Source of the DNA: Muraenolepis orangiensis
Lineage: Eukaryota > Chordata > Actinopteri > Gadiformes > Muraenolepididae
Direction of reading: 5' to 3'
NCBI GenBank assembly: GCA_027704905.1
Contig: CM051013.1
Span: forward strand, 10,968,703 to 11,032,702
DNA length: 64,000 nt
Positions 48,477 through 59,764 of this stretch are shown here, one piece after another (the first letter of the stretch is position 1; the number at the start of each line of letters is the position of its first letter). The notes beneath the pieces were generated by a model. It saw nothing but the letters and a program-made list of their open reading frames with translations, was not told where the DNA came from and searched no databases. A program made the translations under genes and the position numbers.

Positions 48477-49440
48477 CAACTTCAGAGCACCCTTGGCAGG
48501 CCCAGACCACAGGCATTCTGATCTTCGGGACAGGGCATCTGCATTCCCATGTAGCTTCCCTGCTCTGTGTTCCACCTTAAATCTGAAGTTCTGTAGCTCC
48601 AAGAACCACCGGGTTACTCGGGAATTTTTCTCCTTATTAAGTGACATCCACTTCAGCGGTGCATGGTCTGTTACCAGTGTGAATTCCCTACCAATTAAGT
48701 AGTACTTCAGTTTGTCTATCGCCCATTTAATTGCTAGGCATTCCTTCTCCACTGTTGCATAGTTTCTTTCATGCTGTAGCAATTTCCGGCTGATGTATGT
48801 GATAGGCTGCTCTACATCATCCTTTACCTGAGACAGCACCGCGCCCAGTCCCACCTCTGAGGCATCCGTCTGTAAGACAAGGGGAAGTGAGAAGTTTACT
48901 GTAGCCAGGACCGGCTCCCTGCAGAGGTTGTCCCTCAGCCTCTGGAAGGCCTCTTCCGCTTCTCCAGTCCATTTTAGACTGCACTTCCCTTCTTTCTTGG
49001 TCAATTCGAACAGTGGAGCTGCTAGGGATGCAAAGTTGGGTACGAACTGTCGGTAATATCCCACCAGACCCAAGAAAGTTCTAAGCTGTCGCTTTGTGCC
49101 TGGCCGTGGCCATGTGGCGATGGCCTCCACCTTGGATGACTGCGGTCGCACACAGCCTCTTCCTACCGTGTAGCCCAGATAGTCCGTCTCCTCTAGGCCC
49201 AGATGACACTTTGCTGCTTTGGCTGTCAGCCCCGCCTCTCGTAATGCTCCCAAGACGGCCTCCAGGCGATGTAGATGGGTCTGCCAATCCGTGCTCTGGA
49301 CCACAATATCGTCGATATAGGCTGCTGCATATTCCCTGTGGGGTCTAAGAACTTTATCCATTAGCCTTTGGAAAGTAGCTGGGGCCCCATGGACCCCAAA
49401 TGGTAAGACTTTGTCAGCGCCTTTTCCGGGGTTCTTTGCA
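48477..49440 (-). CDS. Gypsy RT C-terminal half and RNase H (deleted pol)
   Basis: The minus frame enters RT at LPFGVHGAPATFQRLMDKVL, carries the catalytic YIDD (about 49,309-49,320), the thumb (TKRQLRTFLGLVGYYRQFVP), and RNase H with LQTDASEVGLGAVL, EKECLAIKWAIDKL and VTDHAPLKW, ending NADALSRRSECLW, then runs into the LTR. The N-terminal RT, protease and integrase are missing. It is open over 336 codons from 49,361. It cannot retrotranspose by itself; an intact relative must have supplied proteins. Confidence 0.88.
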
Positions 49441-49534
49441 TTGTGCGCTCACAAAGCTCTGTGATGGCCCTCTGCAAAGTTTGCTGTGACTGTAACACTG
49501 TTGTCAGCACCTCTCTTAACGCCGGATCCATGTC
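49360..49534 (-). pseudogene. Gypsy gag N-terminal stub
   Basis: From ATG 49,531 (MDPALREVLTTVLQSQQTLQ) a short frame runs through ITELCERTMQRTPEKALTK and then continues out of frame through the RT join near 49,440, stopping near 49,361. It marks the left border of the internal deletion between gag and RT. Confidence 0.6.
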
Positions 49535-50121
49535 TTCGGGTTTGTGAGCTGGGTCAGAAAGCCCGCATCCATCCACCATATGTGAGCGCCCAGGCTCAAG
49601 GAGGCAAAAAACAGCGGGTTTTTTGAGGGTTAACCAAAAAATGTCCTTTTATTTCTTTAAATTTCAGGGGTTTAAGGGAGGGAATGAAAAACAACTAAGG
49701 CTTGTCTTCGGCGTCTCACGCCGGGTCCGCGGTCCTCTCACCCTCTGGCGGCTTCCCAAGTTCCCGGGTGCGACGGCTTCTCCTTTCTTCCTTGGTCACT
49801 GCTGGAAACAGAACGGCAGAACAGCATAGCAGTATAGCAGCGTATGGCGGGACCTCTCGGCAGCACGGTCTCGGTCCTCTCGCCCCCCTTCTCTCTCCTC
49901 TAGCAACCCTCTACCTGTGCGCTTTTTAAGCACCTGATTTAATCAGGTGTTTATTATGGTCAGCTGTGCGTTTCACTCCGGGATCTCGTTCGCCTTCCCC
50001 CCGGGTCCTAAAGCCCTCCAAGTATCTCCCTTGGGAGATATACGCCTCCCACCACGCAACCAAAGGTAAGTCTCCTCCTCTTTGCCCTGGTGGGACCCCA
50101 AGCTACCCTTGGGGTACCACA

Positions 50122-50440
50122 GTGTCTAGCCTGGCAAATTGGTGGGTTCAAATTGTATGGCATCTTTAACAATCTGTTAACATCCAAAATCACAGATGCA
50201 TAAAGCCACTGGGCTTGTTTGTTAAAAACAGTATAATATTTTTGTTGTAGGCTAATTGGTGTAACATGAACTCAAAAACGAATAATATCAGTGTCAAATA
50301 ACAGTATCTTTTTTCTTTTTTCCTACCTCCATATAAATAATTTGGAAACATAATGGAATTAGAGTAGATGTTTAATGGTGTGAATGTGATAACTACAGGC
50401 TGTATGTGCCTATATATTCAGAATGACACACATGAGCACT
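50122..50440. other. No gene seen
   Basis: AT-rich flank between the gypsy element and a LINE fragment, with no supportable feature. Confidence 0.5.
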
Positions 50441-51080
50441 GTGAGCACTTTGTGTCGGAACCATGCAGACTGACAACTGGGGTTCCACAAGGATCGGTCC
50501 TGGGCCCTCTTCTCTTCTCCCTCTACACAACATCGCTCTCGATGTACTAATCTTATCGTTTCCCCCCCTCTGACATGCAAGTGAAAACACACATAGCCGC
50601 CTGCCTGGCTGACATCTCGCAATGGATGTCGATGCACCAGGACTGCAAGGAATCTGGGTGTGACCCTGGACGACCAACTGTCATTCTCGGCAAACATTGC
50701 ATCTGTGACACGCTCCTGCAGATTCCTAATCTACAACATCAGGAGGATTCTGCCTTTTCTCATTTAAAAGGCTGCGCAGGTGCTCATCCAGGCTCTTGTC
50801 ATCTCCTGTTTGGACTATTGCAACTCCCTTCTTGCTGGTTCCCAGCAAGGTGGGAGTTGATGGCAGACGCATGGTGGCCATGCGTCTGCCATCAGACCGC
50901 TGGAGCTCATTCAGAAAGATGCAGCTTGTCTGGTTTTCAACCGACCCAAGTTCTCCCACACATCTACCCTTCTTCGGTCTCTACACTGGCTACCTGTAGC
51001 TGCTTGCATCCAGTTCAAGACCCTGGTGCTAGCTTACAGGGCAGTGAAAAGAACAGCTCCTTCCTACTTCCTACTTCCTA
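50440..51080 (+). pseudogene. L2/CR1-type LINE ORF2, degraded, host of the next insertion
   Basis: Frames in order give LTTGVPQGSVLGPLLFSLYT (RT motif), then after gaps KTHIAACLADISQWMS, then RPKFSHTSTLLRSLHWLPV. Frameshifts, a deletion of the FADD region and a short inverted copy near 50,855-50,895 (CAGACGCATGG ... CCATGCGTCTG) break it. The family is distinct from the L2 that starts at 51,080. Confidence 0.8.
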
Positions 51081-52805
51081 CTTGCTCGGTTCGACGTAAA
51101 CGGCAGCCCGCCGAAGCCAGCACTGACTGGGGAGACCAGCCAGCTGCGCATCTCGGAGGCGGATGTGCGCCGCACCTTTAAGCGGCTGAACATCCGTAAG
51201 GCGGCAGGCCCCGACGACATCCCGGGCCGCGTCCTCAGAGCATGCGCAGACCAGTTGGCAGGAGTCTTTGCAGACATCTTCAACCTCTCCCTGTCCCAGG
51301 CTGTTGTCCCCGCGGTCTTCAAGATATCCACCATCGTGCCTGTCCCTAAACAAACCAAGGTAACATGCCTGAATGACTACAGACCTGTGGCCCTCACGTC
51401 GATCGTTAGCAAATGCTTCGAGAGGTTGGTCAAGGACTTTATTTGCTCCGTGTTACCTACCACGCTGGACCCATGGCAATTTGCATATCGTCAAAATAGA
51501 TCCACGGACGACGCAATTGCCATGGCCCTCCACACTGCCCTTTCCCACCTGGAGGGGAAGAACTGTTATGTGCGAATGCTGTTTGTGGACTACAGCTCAG
51601 CATTCAACACAATAGTTCCTGCCAAGCGCGACACCAAGCTGAGAGGTCTAGGCGTACCCCCATCCATGTGCAGCTGGATACTGAACCTCCTGTCGGACCG
51701 CCGCCAGGTGGTGAGGATGGGCAGCACCACATCAGAGCCACTGACCCTCAACACGGGAGCCCCCCAGGGATGCGTGCTGAGCCCTCTCCTCTACTCCCTC
51801 TACACCCACGACTGCATGGCTATGCACAGCTCCAACGTCATCGTCAAGTTTGCTGACGACACGACAGTGATGGGCCTGATCGCCGGCGACGACGAGACAG
51901 CCTACAGGGAGGAGGTCGGATCGCTGGAGCAGTGGTGCCAGGAGAACAGCCTCGCCCTCAACGTCAAGAAGACCAAGGAGCTGATCGTGGACTTCAGGAG
52001 GCAGAGGGGAGAGCACAGCCCTATCTCCATCGACGGCGTTGCAGTAGAGAGGGTCAGCAGCTTCAAGTTCCTCGGCGTGCACATCTCCGAGGACCTCACA
52101 TGGTCCACGCACACCACACACGTGGTGAAAAGGGCCCAACAACGCCTGTATTTTCTCAGGCGTCTGAAGAAATTCAGCATGGGCCCCCGCATCCTGAGAA
52201 CATTCTACAACGGCACCATCGAGAGTGTTCTGACAGGGTGTATCACCGCCTGGTACGGGAACTGCACGGCACTCGAGCGCAGAGCGCTTCAAAGGGTGGT
52301 GCGGACGGCCCAGTATATCGTTGGAGGTGAGCTCCCCTCCCTCCTGGACATTTACAACCAGCGGTGCGTGGCCAAGGCCAAAAGAATTATAAAAGACATT
52401 GCCCACCCCAGCCACGAACTTTACTCACTATTACCGTCAGGCAGGCGATACCGCAGTATCAAGTGTCGTACAAATAGGCTTAGAGATAGCTTCCACAGTC
52501 AGGCCATCAGGCTGCTGAACAAGGGCGTATAACATATAACAATGTATATTTTATTACATTGATTTATATATATATATTGCTCTTTTCTGTGCTGATTTTT
52601 GCATTTTATAAATTGCATTTTTTATTTTTATTTTATATTTTATATTCTTTATTCTATTTTTTATTCTATTTTTTATCTATTTTTATTTTATCTTATTTTA
52701 TAACTGCTGTCTGTCGTCGGGTATTGCACACAAGAATTTCACATCACTGCTTTATACTAAACTGTAAACTGTGAAGTGACAATAAACTTGACTTGACTTG
52801 ACTTG
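51080..52805 (+). mobile_element. L2-clade LINE, 5'-truncated but with open RT frame
   Basis: It starts abruptly after TACTTCCTACTTCCTACTT, contains the 455-codon frame and a 3' UTR, and ends GTGACAATAAACTTGACTTG with a (CTTGA)n tail. It is the fullest copy of the family also found at 4,905, 16,060, 31,070 and 36,215. Confidence 0.92.
51165..52532 (+). CDS. L2-clade LINE ORF2 protein: reverse transcriptase and C-terminal domain
   Basis: The frame is open from about 51,080 to the stop at 52,530; the first ATG is 51,165 but the true N-terminus, with the endonuclease, is lost by 5' truncation. RT motifs in order: IRKAAGPDDIPGRVLR, NDYRPVALTSIVSKCFERLV, DPWQFAYRQNRSTDDAI, LFVDYSSAFNTIVP, TGAPQGCVLSPLLYSLYT and the catalytic KFADDTTVMG (about 51,845-51,875), then FLGVHISEDLTW and the conserved C-terminal region ending RLLNKGV. 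No stop or frameshift in 455 codons indicates a young insertion. It cannot be autonomous without the endonuclease. Confidence 0.92.
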   Translation: MRRTFKRLNIRKAAGPDDIPGRVLRACADQLAGVFADIFNLSLSQAVVPAVFKISTIVPVPKQTKVTCLNDYRPVALTSIVSKCFERLVKDFICSVLPTTLDPWQFAYRQNRSTDDAIAMALHTALSHLEGKNCYVRMLFVDYSSAFNTIVPAKRDTKLRGLGVPPSMCSWILNLLSDRRQVVRMGSTTSEPLTLNTGAPQGCVLSPLLYSLYTHDCMAMHSSNVIVKFADDTTVMGLIAGDDETAYREEVGSLEQWCQENSLALNVKKTKELIVDFRRQRGEHSPISIDGVAVERVSSFKFLGVHISEDLTWSTHTTHVVKRAQQRLYFLRRLKKFSMGPRILRTFYNGTIESVLTGCITAWYGNCTALERRALQRVVRTAQYIVGGELPSLLDIYNQRCVAKAKRIIKDIAHPSHELYSLLPSGRRYRSIKCRTNRLRDSFHSQAIRLLNKGV

Positions 52806-53640
52806 ATGTGATCATCGGTGCCATCAGGCATTTTTCGCCTCACGAAGACAATACGAAGGAAACAAGAAGCTGCCCGATTGTCTTAGGAAGGCAACGCGAC
52901 TACGTGAAGCCCTCGCAATGCCGTCGTGTAGCCCTCGTATTATAGTACGATGACATCGAGATGGGACCACGGTGTCGGCGAAGACAGCCGAAATTTGAGT
53001 AGCTCAAGCGTTTCCCATGTTCCCATGGTAACGTGGACATATAAAAGGCCAGCCTCAGAGCATCTTCCTCAGTCAGTCCTGAGCAACTCTACAGAGCAGA
53101 GGCGTGTGTAACTCCCAAAGCTTCAATCACAATTAATCACAATTCAGTTCCTGCAGAATTGCATACTTTTATGATGAGACAACCAGGAAAAAGAAGGCAG
53201 CAGCATTGCTTCTTTTGATGCACCTCAGAGAACATGATGAGCAACTCTTACAGGCCCAGCACCTCCTCTTACAGGTAAAAGTTTAAATGTACTGCGTGTT
53301 CTGCTCCCAATAATCTCCGATCAGCAATTTAATTTCCCACGGTCGGCCGAAGGTTTCATACCATCGGGAGGTCACGTGACGCCTTCGTGACCTAGTTCGA
53401 ACGCATCGTACTCTCAATACGACGTCGTGTAGCCATCGTGTGGCCTTCGAGTGTCCTGCGGGTATAAACTACTATAAAAATTCACATCTTCGTGTTGCCT
53501 TCGTGTGTGGTTCGGGTGCCATCGTGTGACCTTCTGTAGGCATCGTAGTTGCATCGGCTGTTGACCAAGTTCGGGGCCATCTTCGCACAAAATTCAAAAT
53601 TCCATATTCGTATGGCCATCTGGTGTCAATTTCGGGACAG
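52806..53640 (+). other. Region with a promoter-like TATA box and a short exon-like frame
   Basis: GACATATAAAAGGCC (TATA core 53,040-53,047) lies in GC-richer sequence. About 120-220 bp downstream a plus frame ATTRKKKAAALLLLMHLREH-like (from about 53,170) ends at LLQ before CAG|GTAAAAG (53,276). No start codon in frame was found upstream apart from the internal Met. Surrounding sequence has many TCGTGT/TACGA units (52,840-52,960 and 53,385-53,560). It may be a mobile-element promoter or a lost gene's 5' end. Confidence 0.3.
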
Positions 53641-53766
53641 TGTGACGCCCGCATAAACAAACCCCCATAGCAGACTGACTAGGGAAGTCCCCGTTCAGAA
53701 CAATACCCCACCCATAGTTCCGTGAGTGAATTATTTCAATCCACCACAAAATAAATAAATATACTA

Positions 53767-53806
<40 letters not shown>

Positions 53807-54099
53807 CATATATATCAACAATGTTGAACTCTTTTTTTCTTTTTTCTTTTTTAAACACCCAACCCCTCCCCCCACCCCACCAAATCCCGGGTAGTGCATC
53901 CCAACATATAGGGTATAAGTAAGTAAAAATAAATAAACAAGTAAATAATAATAACAACAATGATGATAGGTAGTGAAGGCAAAAGACAGGTACAAATAAG
54001 TCAACAAAGAGATAAAGAAAAATAAAGTGTAATTCGTTTCTAAGTGAGGATAAATGAGACGGTCGTGTTGGGCTGTGTGTTATCATGTCATCCCTCCAC

Positions 54100-55760
54100 C
54101 TCCAGCACACATGCGTTATCCGGGAGGGTTTTTAGTTTTTTGAAAAAAGACATTAGTGGGTTCCAGGTAGAGTAGAAGCGGTCTCTGGACCCCCTAAGTG
54201 TGTATTTAATCTTTTCAAGACTTAAGTGGAGCATAAGGTCAGTCATCCATAAGGAAGAGTTCGGAGGTTTGGGGGATTTCCAGCAAAACTAAATCCTCCT
54301 ACGGGCAAGTAGAGTGGCAAAAGCCACAATGTCTTTATGCTTGTTACTAATCTGTTGGTCAGTTGGCGCTGTGCCAAAGATAGCTGAATATGCGTTAGGT
54401 TGCAGAACCAAGTCTAGTGCCTGTGAGAGGGTCCTGAAAACCACTGACCAATAATCGAATAACACGGGACATGACCAGAACATGTGTGTTAGCGTTGCTG
54501 GAGCATTATGACATCTGCTACAGTTCTCATCTACGTCAGGGTAGATTCTGGCCAGCCTTTAATTTGTGGAATCTGTTGGTCAGAGGACTTACATTTTAAT
54601 TGGTGCGCTAACAGTCTACCAGCCTTTTCCCCGTGCTCATACACAAAACCTTGTGATTTCAGCAACAAACGTTCTGTCTTATCAGACGATAATAATTCAT
54701 ATTTGGCTTTGAGATCCAGCTTAGTTTTGTAAAGCTCCGGAGTGGGAGAGGCGGAGTATTGATGATCTATGTCAATTATTGAGTTGAGAAGCTGTTCCTG
54801 TTCCCGCCTCCGGGCCTTGTTCACCCTGGATGTGTATGCGATGATATCCCCCCTTACTACCACTTTGAGGGTTTGCCAGAGCAGGGAGGGAGAAACAGTA
54901 TCGTCCTTATTGGTTTCCAAGAAATTATCGATGGCAGTTGAAATCATTTCGCCGAATTCTCTATCCGTTAGTAGTGTGGTATCAAGTCTCCATGGAGCAC
55001 GGTCAGTGTAGTTAAGTGGGAAGGACAGATCTAATAATACTGGGGCATGGTCAGATTCAATTATGGTTGAATATTCTACGTTTTTGACAAAGGGGAGTAA
55101 AGCACTATCTATGAAAAAGTAATCGATTCTACTATACGAATGGTGGACGTGCGAAAAAAAAGAGAATATTTTATCATGTGGGAAACGAGAGCGCCATGGA
55201 TCGATACAACCAATTCGGTCCATGAAAGTTGACAACATTTTAGCTATTTTGGAGAGGTTTTTTGACTTTGGGTTAGAACGGTCTAAGGAAGGATTAATTA
55301 TGCAGTTTAGATCTCCTCCAAAAATTAGGCAGCGTGAATTTAGGTTAGGTATAGATGAAATTACTTTTTCCATGAATTTCTCGTCGTCCCAATTAGGTGC
55401 ATACACATTAACCAATATGCAATATAACCAGTTTATGGTAGAGGGACCCTGAGACAATGATAAAACGGCCGTGTGGGTCAGATATAATGTCTGTGGCTTT
55501 GAATAGTGTGTTCTTATGAATTATGATTGCTGTGCCACGTGATCTAGAATCAAAGTTCGAATGAAAAATTTGGCCAACCCCCAATTTTTCTAAGTCTAAT
55601 GTGATCTTTAACCTTCAAGTGCATTTCTTGCAAAGAAGGCAATTTCCCACTTTAAAAGTTTAAGATGTGCAAATATTCTAGTTCGTTTAACAGGTCCATT
55701 CAAACCCTTGACATGCCATGAAATGAATCTTGTACTCGCCCCCCCTGCAGCCTGACTTTA
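54100..55760 (-). pseudogene. L1-like ORF2 remnant: endonuclease joined to the C-terminal tail
   Basis: The open frame 55,457-54,531 encodes most of an APE-type endonuclease (NVYAPNWDD, FGGDLNCIINPSLDR, SRIDYFFID, ESDHAPVLLDL), followed by a helical linker. The N-terminal endonuclease part (55,460-55,760) is frameshifted and has stops. Directly after the stop at 54,531 the sequence continues as ENCSRCHNAPATLTHMFWSC, the C-terminal CCHC-type motif of L1-like ORF2. The whole reverse transcriptase (about 700-800 residues in such proteins) is missing. Confidence 0.85.
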
Positions 55761-56505
55761 TGAAGAAACGCATGTTCTGCCACACCCCAGCCCAACACTT
55801 ACTGGGAAAAACACGTAATAAACGCAAATAAAAAGGGACCTCCACTTATAGATGTCTAGTAACATATTGAAAACAAACAATTAAAACGGCGAAAACGACT
55901 TTGAAACCCCAGGATGCACTATGTTTGCGTCCCCAACGGGGGCAAACTGCAGGCTCACCATCTCTCCGTTGGTCCTCCGCGAGTGTAGGCCTAATACCAT
56001 TAATCCTATTCTCCCTCGAGGAACTCCCAATCAATCTGTATAAGTAACATCACTACAAACATATAATAAAGTTGTCGAGAAAAGGGAATATATACACACA
56101 CACACAGGCTATTTGTATATAGATTATATTAAACATAGGTAGGCTATTTGACCCAGCACATGAACAAGTGTAAATGAACGTTGATCCGACAGGTAGGCCC
56201 AATAAATTGGTTATTTCGGTATGTCGCTTCAGTCCAAAAGCAAACATAATATAGGCTATTACACACAGTTTTGATTTGTGCGGCTGGAATAACTCGAAAC
56301 AACTGTGAACTAGTTAATTCCAACTTGTATAATATAAAAGAAGAGCAGGCAAGAAAACAATTCAGCCTTTACCTGAAAGCGGTCCCATGTCAGACGGTTA
56401 GAGGAGACTGTGTGAACAAGTCTCAATGTTCATGTAAAGTCCAGTTCGTTCAACTCCGTGCTTGTATGGGTCTTTTCTCTCGAAGCGAATGTCAAAGTCG
56501 TTGTA
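55761..56505 (-). other. Spacer between LINE ORF1 and ORF2
   Basis: About 0.75 kb without a recognisable domain. It contains a short (CA)n at 56,094-56,106. It may include the lost start of ORF2. Confidence 0.45.
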
Positions 56506-57411
56506 TCACTCCTTAGCTACCCGGCGCTTGTAAAATTCCTGGGCTTCTTCAGGTGAGTCGAATGTGAACGTTTGTGCCTCGAAAGTGACCACCAGATGGG
56601 CGGGATGCATCAGACGGAACCGCACTCCCTTCTTGTAGAGAGCCTGCTTCACGCCGTTGTAATCCGCGCGTTTCCTCGCCAGTGCGGAGCTCAGGTCGGG
56701 GTAAAACCTCAGAGGGGATCCCTGAAACTTCACCTCGTGGTTCCTGGACCACCGTAGGGCGGCCTTTCTCTGTTGATAGCGAAGAAAGCGCACGACGAAC
56801 TGTCTTGCTGGTTTCCCGTCTTTTGGTTTCGTGGCCAGTGAACGGTGGGCTCTCTCCAGCTCAGGCGGTTCGGTAAACACATCAGGACCCACGCGTTCTA
56901 CCAGGAGCTCGCCGATGAATTTAACCGGGTCCTTGCCGTTCTCGCTGCCCTCCGGGATGTTCACTATCCTCAAGTTGGATCTGCATGACCTATTTTCGAT
57001 GTCGTCTACATGATCCAGCAGGGTTTGGTTCTGGGCTTGGAGAGCTTTGATTGTAGCTTCAGCCGTGGTCAATCGTTCAAAGTTCTCTCCGGTGATAGTC
57101 TCTGTAGCCACGAGGCGGGCTTGGAATGAGCCGACCGTGTCCCGGAGGGCACCCACAGCAGCCTCGAGTGGCTTTAAAGACTCTTGAATCAGATGAGAGA
57201 CATCATCCTTCAGACCAGCTCTTTGCTTCGCCAGCTCGGCCACCAGCTGCTTCATGGAGATGGTTTCAGTAGTAGCAGGTAGGCTGCCGGTAGCGTCTTC
57301 GCCGTCATTCGAAGTTGTCGCCCAGGCCGAGAGTTTGCCTGCTATGCTAGTGCTAGCACGAGTTGTCGTAGGGGTCTGTGCGCTGTTTTTCTTAAGTTTG
57401 GAGCTGCTCAT
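56506..57411 (-). CDS. L1-like LINE ORF1 protein (coiled coil plus RRM)
   Basis: The start at 57,411 (MSSSKLKKNSAQ) is preferred to the upstream ATG at 57,441 because it begins the basic ORF1-type N-terminus; this gives 301 residues. The first 60 residues are low-complexity. About residues 60-140 form a coiled coil with heptads (QLVAELAKQRAGL ... TAEATIKALQAQNQTLLDHV). Then comes the ORF1 RRM (RSNLRIVNIPEGSENGKDPV and QFVVRFLRYQQRKAAL), and a C-terminal domain (VRFRLMHPAHLVVTFEAQ). Trimeric RNA-binding chaperone of the LINE particle in known L1s. No stop or frameshift. Confidence 0.9.
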   Translation of the reverse strand: MSSSKLKKNSAQTPTTTRASTSIAGKLSAWATTSNDGEDATGSLPATTETISMKQLVAELAKQRAGLKDDVSHLIQESLKPLEAAVGALRDTVGSFQARLVATETITGENFERLTTAEATIKALQAQNQTLLDHVDDIENRSCRSNLRIVNIPEGSENGKDPVKFIGELLVERVGPDVFTEPPELERAHRSLATKPKDGKPARQFVVRFLRYQQRKAALRWSRNHEVKFQGSPLRFYPDLSSALARKRADYNGVKQALYKKGVRFRLMHPAHLVVTFEAQTFTFDSPEEAQEFYKRRVAKE

Positions 57412-57560
57412 TTTGGTACCAAAAAGTGCCAAATAGTTCACAACGAGCTGTGTTACTTTTATAAAGGAAACTCCGATGTAGTCAAATTGACAATGTGATC
57501 GGGAGACCTGATGCCGACGTCTTTACTCTCACATCGTCAACCGGAAGTCCCACAATGTTA

Positions 57561-58019
57561 AACTCTAACAATAAAAAACATAAACACGCAGCAGAGTGGT
57601 TCAACGTCATGTATTACTTAAAGCTAAAATAATGCAAACCTGAGAAACAAAAATGTTTTATTTTGATCAGCTGGCAACATCTGAGGAGTTCCTGAGTCAA
57701 GAGTTGACGCCAACAAAGCAAAGAGAGGTTTTAGTAGAAAAAAACTACTTGTTTTGCTTTTATTGTTATATCTATAGTTATATTCTTTTCGCTATTAATT
57801 CTTTTCGCTGTACTGTACTGAAAATATGTATCTGTCCCTACTGACCACGGGCGTCTGATTGACTGGCGGAGGCCGCTCGCCTCGCCTATTAGAGCCTCCC
57901 TTTTAAGTCTAACTAATACCAACCGAACGTAAAATGATGACCCTTCACTAAGTGATATGAAGACTAGCAGTTATTGATCACTCATTTACAGGAAAGTAAC
58001 TTCATCTGCAAATGCATTA
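57561..58019. other. No gene seen
   Basis: AT-rich sequence with no supportable frame or repeat. Confidence 0.5.
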
Positions 58020-58275
58020 ATGGTTATGCACCGACCTATCTACAATAACTTATTACTCCACAAACCGCCACCCTCATATCTGCCAACAGCCTGCTCCTCA
58101 GGCCCCCAGTACTAAGCTCCACACCATGGGGGGGGACCGGGCCTTTTGCTCGGCTTCGCCACGCCTGTGGAATGGCCTTCGTCATCATTTAAGGACATCA
58201 CAGACCCTGGACTCTTTCAAGACCTTTTTAAAAACCTTTTTATTAAGGAAGGCATTTTTATGTTAATATTAGTGT
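58020..58275 (+). mobile_element. L2/CR1-type LINE C-terminal remnant
   Basis: A frame gives KLHTMGGDRAFCSASPRLWN, then LRTSQTLDSFKTFLKTFLLR, the far C-terminal signature (GDRAFSxAAPRLWN) of L2/CR1-like ORF2. The upstream part is frameshifted. Confidence 0.75.
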
Positions 58276-59074
58276 TCACTATTCTTAGTGAACACTGCAG
58301 ACCTGTAGTGAAGGCGTAGGCATTCGTCCACCAATCACAGAGACCTAATGTGTCGTTTTTACCGGTCTAGCTCCAGGATTTGCGTTCGGATTGCTGTTTG
58401 GAGCCCAGCCATGGGTCCTTCGAGCTGCCCGTAACGCCCTTCGACTCGTATCAAGACGAATCCGTCCAATCATAGCAGACTGTTAGGGTCTTCCACCAGG
58501 CTCTCTTGTGGTGAAGTGTCAAAAGAGGAAATCGAGGCTACTCCTAAATGACAGAAAATGAGAAAATAATCCTCTTTGTATACCCTTGTGTTATTTTTAC
58601 ATATATAATTGTTATGATGCAATCAGGGACATCTCTACTTGAAATTAATGAACTGCTTTTTTGTGGTTGTGAAAGTTGATTTAATGAACGCACATAAGAT
58701 AATAGAGGAATGGGATATAAGGCATGCAGTCACATATTTCGCCAGCAGAGGTCACAGCATGACAATCTCCCATAAAGCCTAACATGCACAGCAGCCCCTT
58801 AACACCAAGGGGCCAACATTATGTTAACCTCATGAAGACAAATACATTTGTCATCTTAAAGACAAATGGCTCACTCTCACCACAACCTCCCTCCATCATA
58901 CATATATAGGATTCACACATGTCTGTGTAGCCTACAACTAAATCTAATATTAAAAACACAGTTTCATTCATAAGTTTCATTTTCCCCCAATAGTAACCCT
59001 TACAAATCCCAGGGTATAATCAATAATATATTAGTCACCAAGCTGGAAAAATAACATATGGAATAAGAGCTTAC
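58276..59074. other. 3' flank of copy E, no exon recognised
   Basis: The last tail exon of copy E should lie here, but nothing similar to the RQPPCPAS frame is present. No other gene was seen. Confidence 0.45.
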
Positions 59075-59702
59075 CGATTGAAAGCTGGCGCATTCTCCTC
59101 TCCATGAGACGCGTTTTCTTTTTCAATAAAATACAAATGTAAAAAAACATTAACATTGGGTTAATTACAAGGTGCACCATCCATTATCCAAATGAGTGTA
59201 TTCTGTGTCAAACCAGTAATAACACATACCTTTCTTTGATGAAACCATACTAGATTGTGGTAAACGACAAGGTAACAACACAAAAGTCACTTTCATACAG
59301 CATGATAGCGTGATAGATGTTCATGAGTTCCTTGTCATGCTCACCTCCTATGGCTTTCAATACGACTACTAAAATGACTCCTGCGGACATCCCTAGCACT
59401 ACTGCTATGGCTTCTATATTGGAACTGTGGTGTTCTCCACATTCAGAATCCGATGATCCACTTCCTGGTTTTAGCAGTTCCAGTCCCACATCTGAGTCAC
59501 ATCTGAAATGAGAAGGACAATCCCACATGTCTAGTTTCAGGATAGTGTTGTGTATATTATAAATTATATACTCTATTGGCTTGGCTGTTTGATTCCCAGT
59601 CCAAAAGGTTCTGGGTTGTATTGTCAGGCAACCTTTAACTTTTAGGATTAAGTAAAATAGTAAACTATACAACATAATGTATATACTTAGTCTCCAAGTA
59701 CT

Positions 59703-59764
<62 letters not shown>

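Larger units (their letters stand above)
47925..50121 (-). mobile_element. Internally deleted Ty3/gypsy element with near-identical LTRs
   Basis: LTRs 47,925-48,464 and 49,581-50,121 (540 and 541 bp) differ, as far as read, by one T in a T run. Both run TGTGAGCGCC ... GTACCACA. The element is flanked by gtgt on each side, a 4-bp target duplication. Only 1,116 bp are internal: a polypurine tract GAGGGGAAGGATA (48,465-48,477, minus), part of pol and a gag start. Each LTR holds a polyadenylation signal (minus AATAAA) beside a palindrome CACCTGATTTAATCAGGTG. Confidence 0.93.
53650..57560 (-). mobile_element. L1-like LINE with intact ORF1 and RT-deleted ORF2
   Basis: Minus strand: 5' UTR (about 57,412-57,560), ORF1 (57,411-56,506), spacer, ORF2 remnant (about 55,760-54,100), then an AT-rich 3' region with a (TA)n run at 53,770-53,801. 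The limits are approximate; no target duplication was identified. Confidence 0.8.

Noticed and set aside
51732..52415. 227-codon minus-strand frame
   Set aside because: Antisense shadow of the L2 reverse-transcriptase frame.
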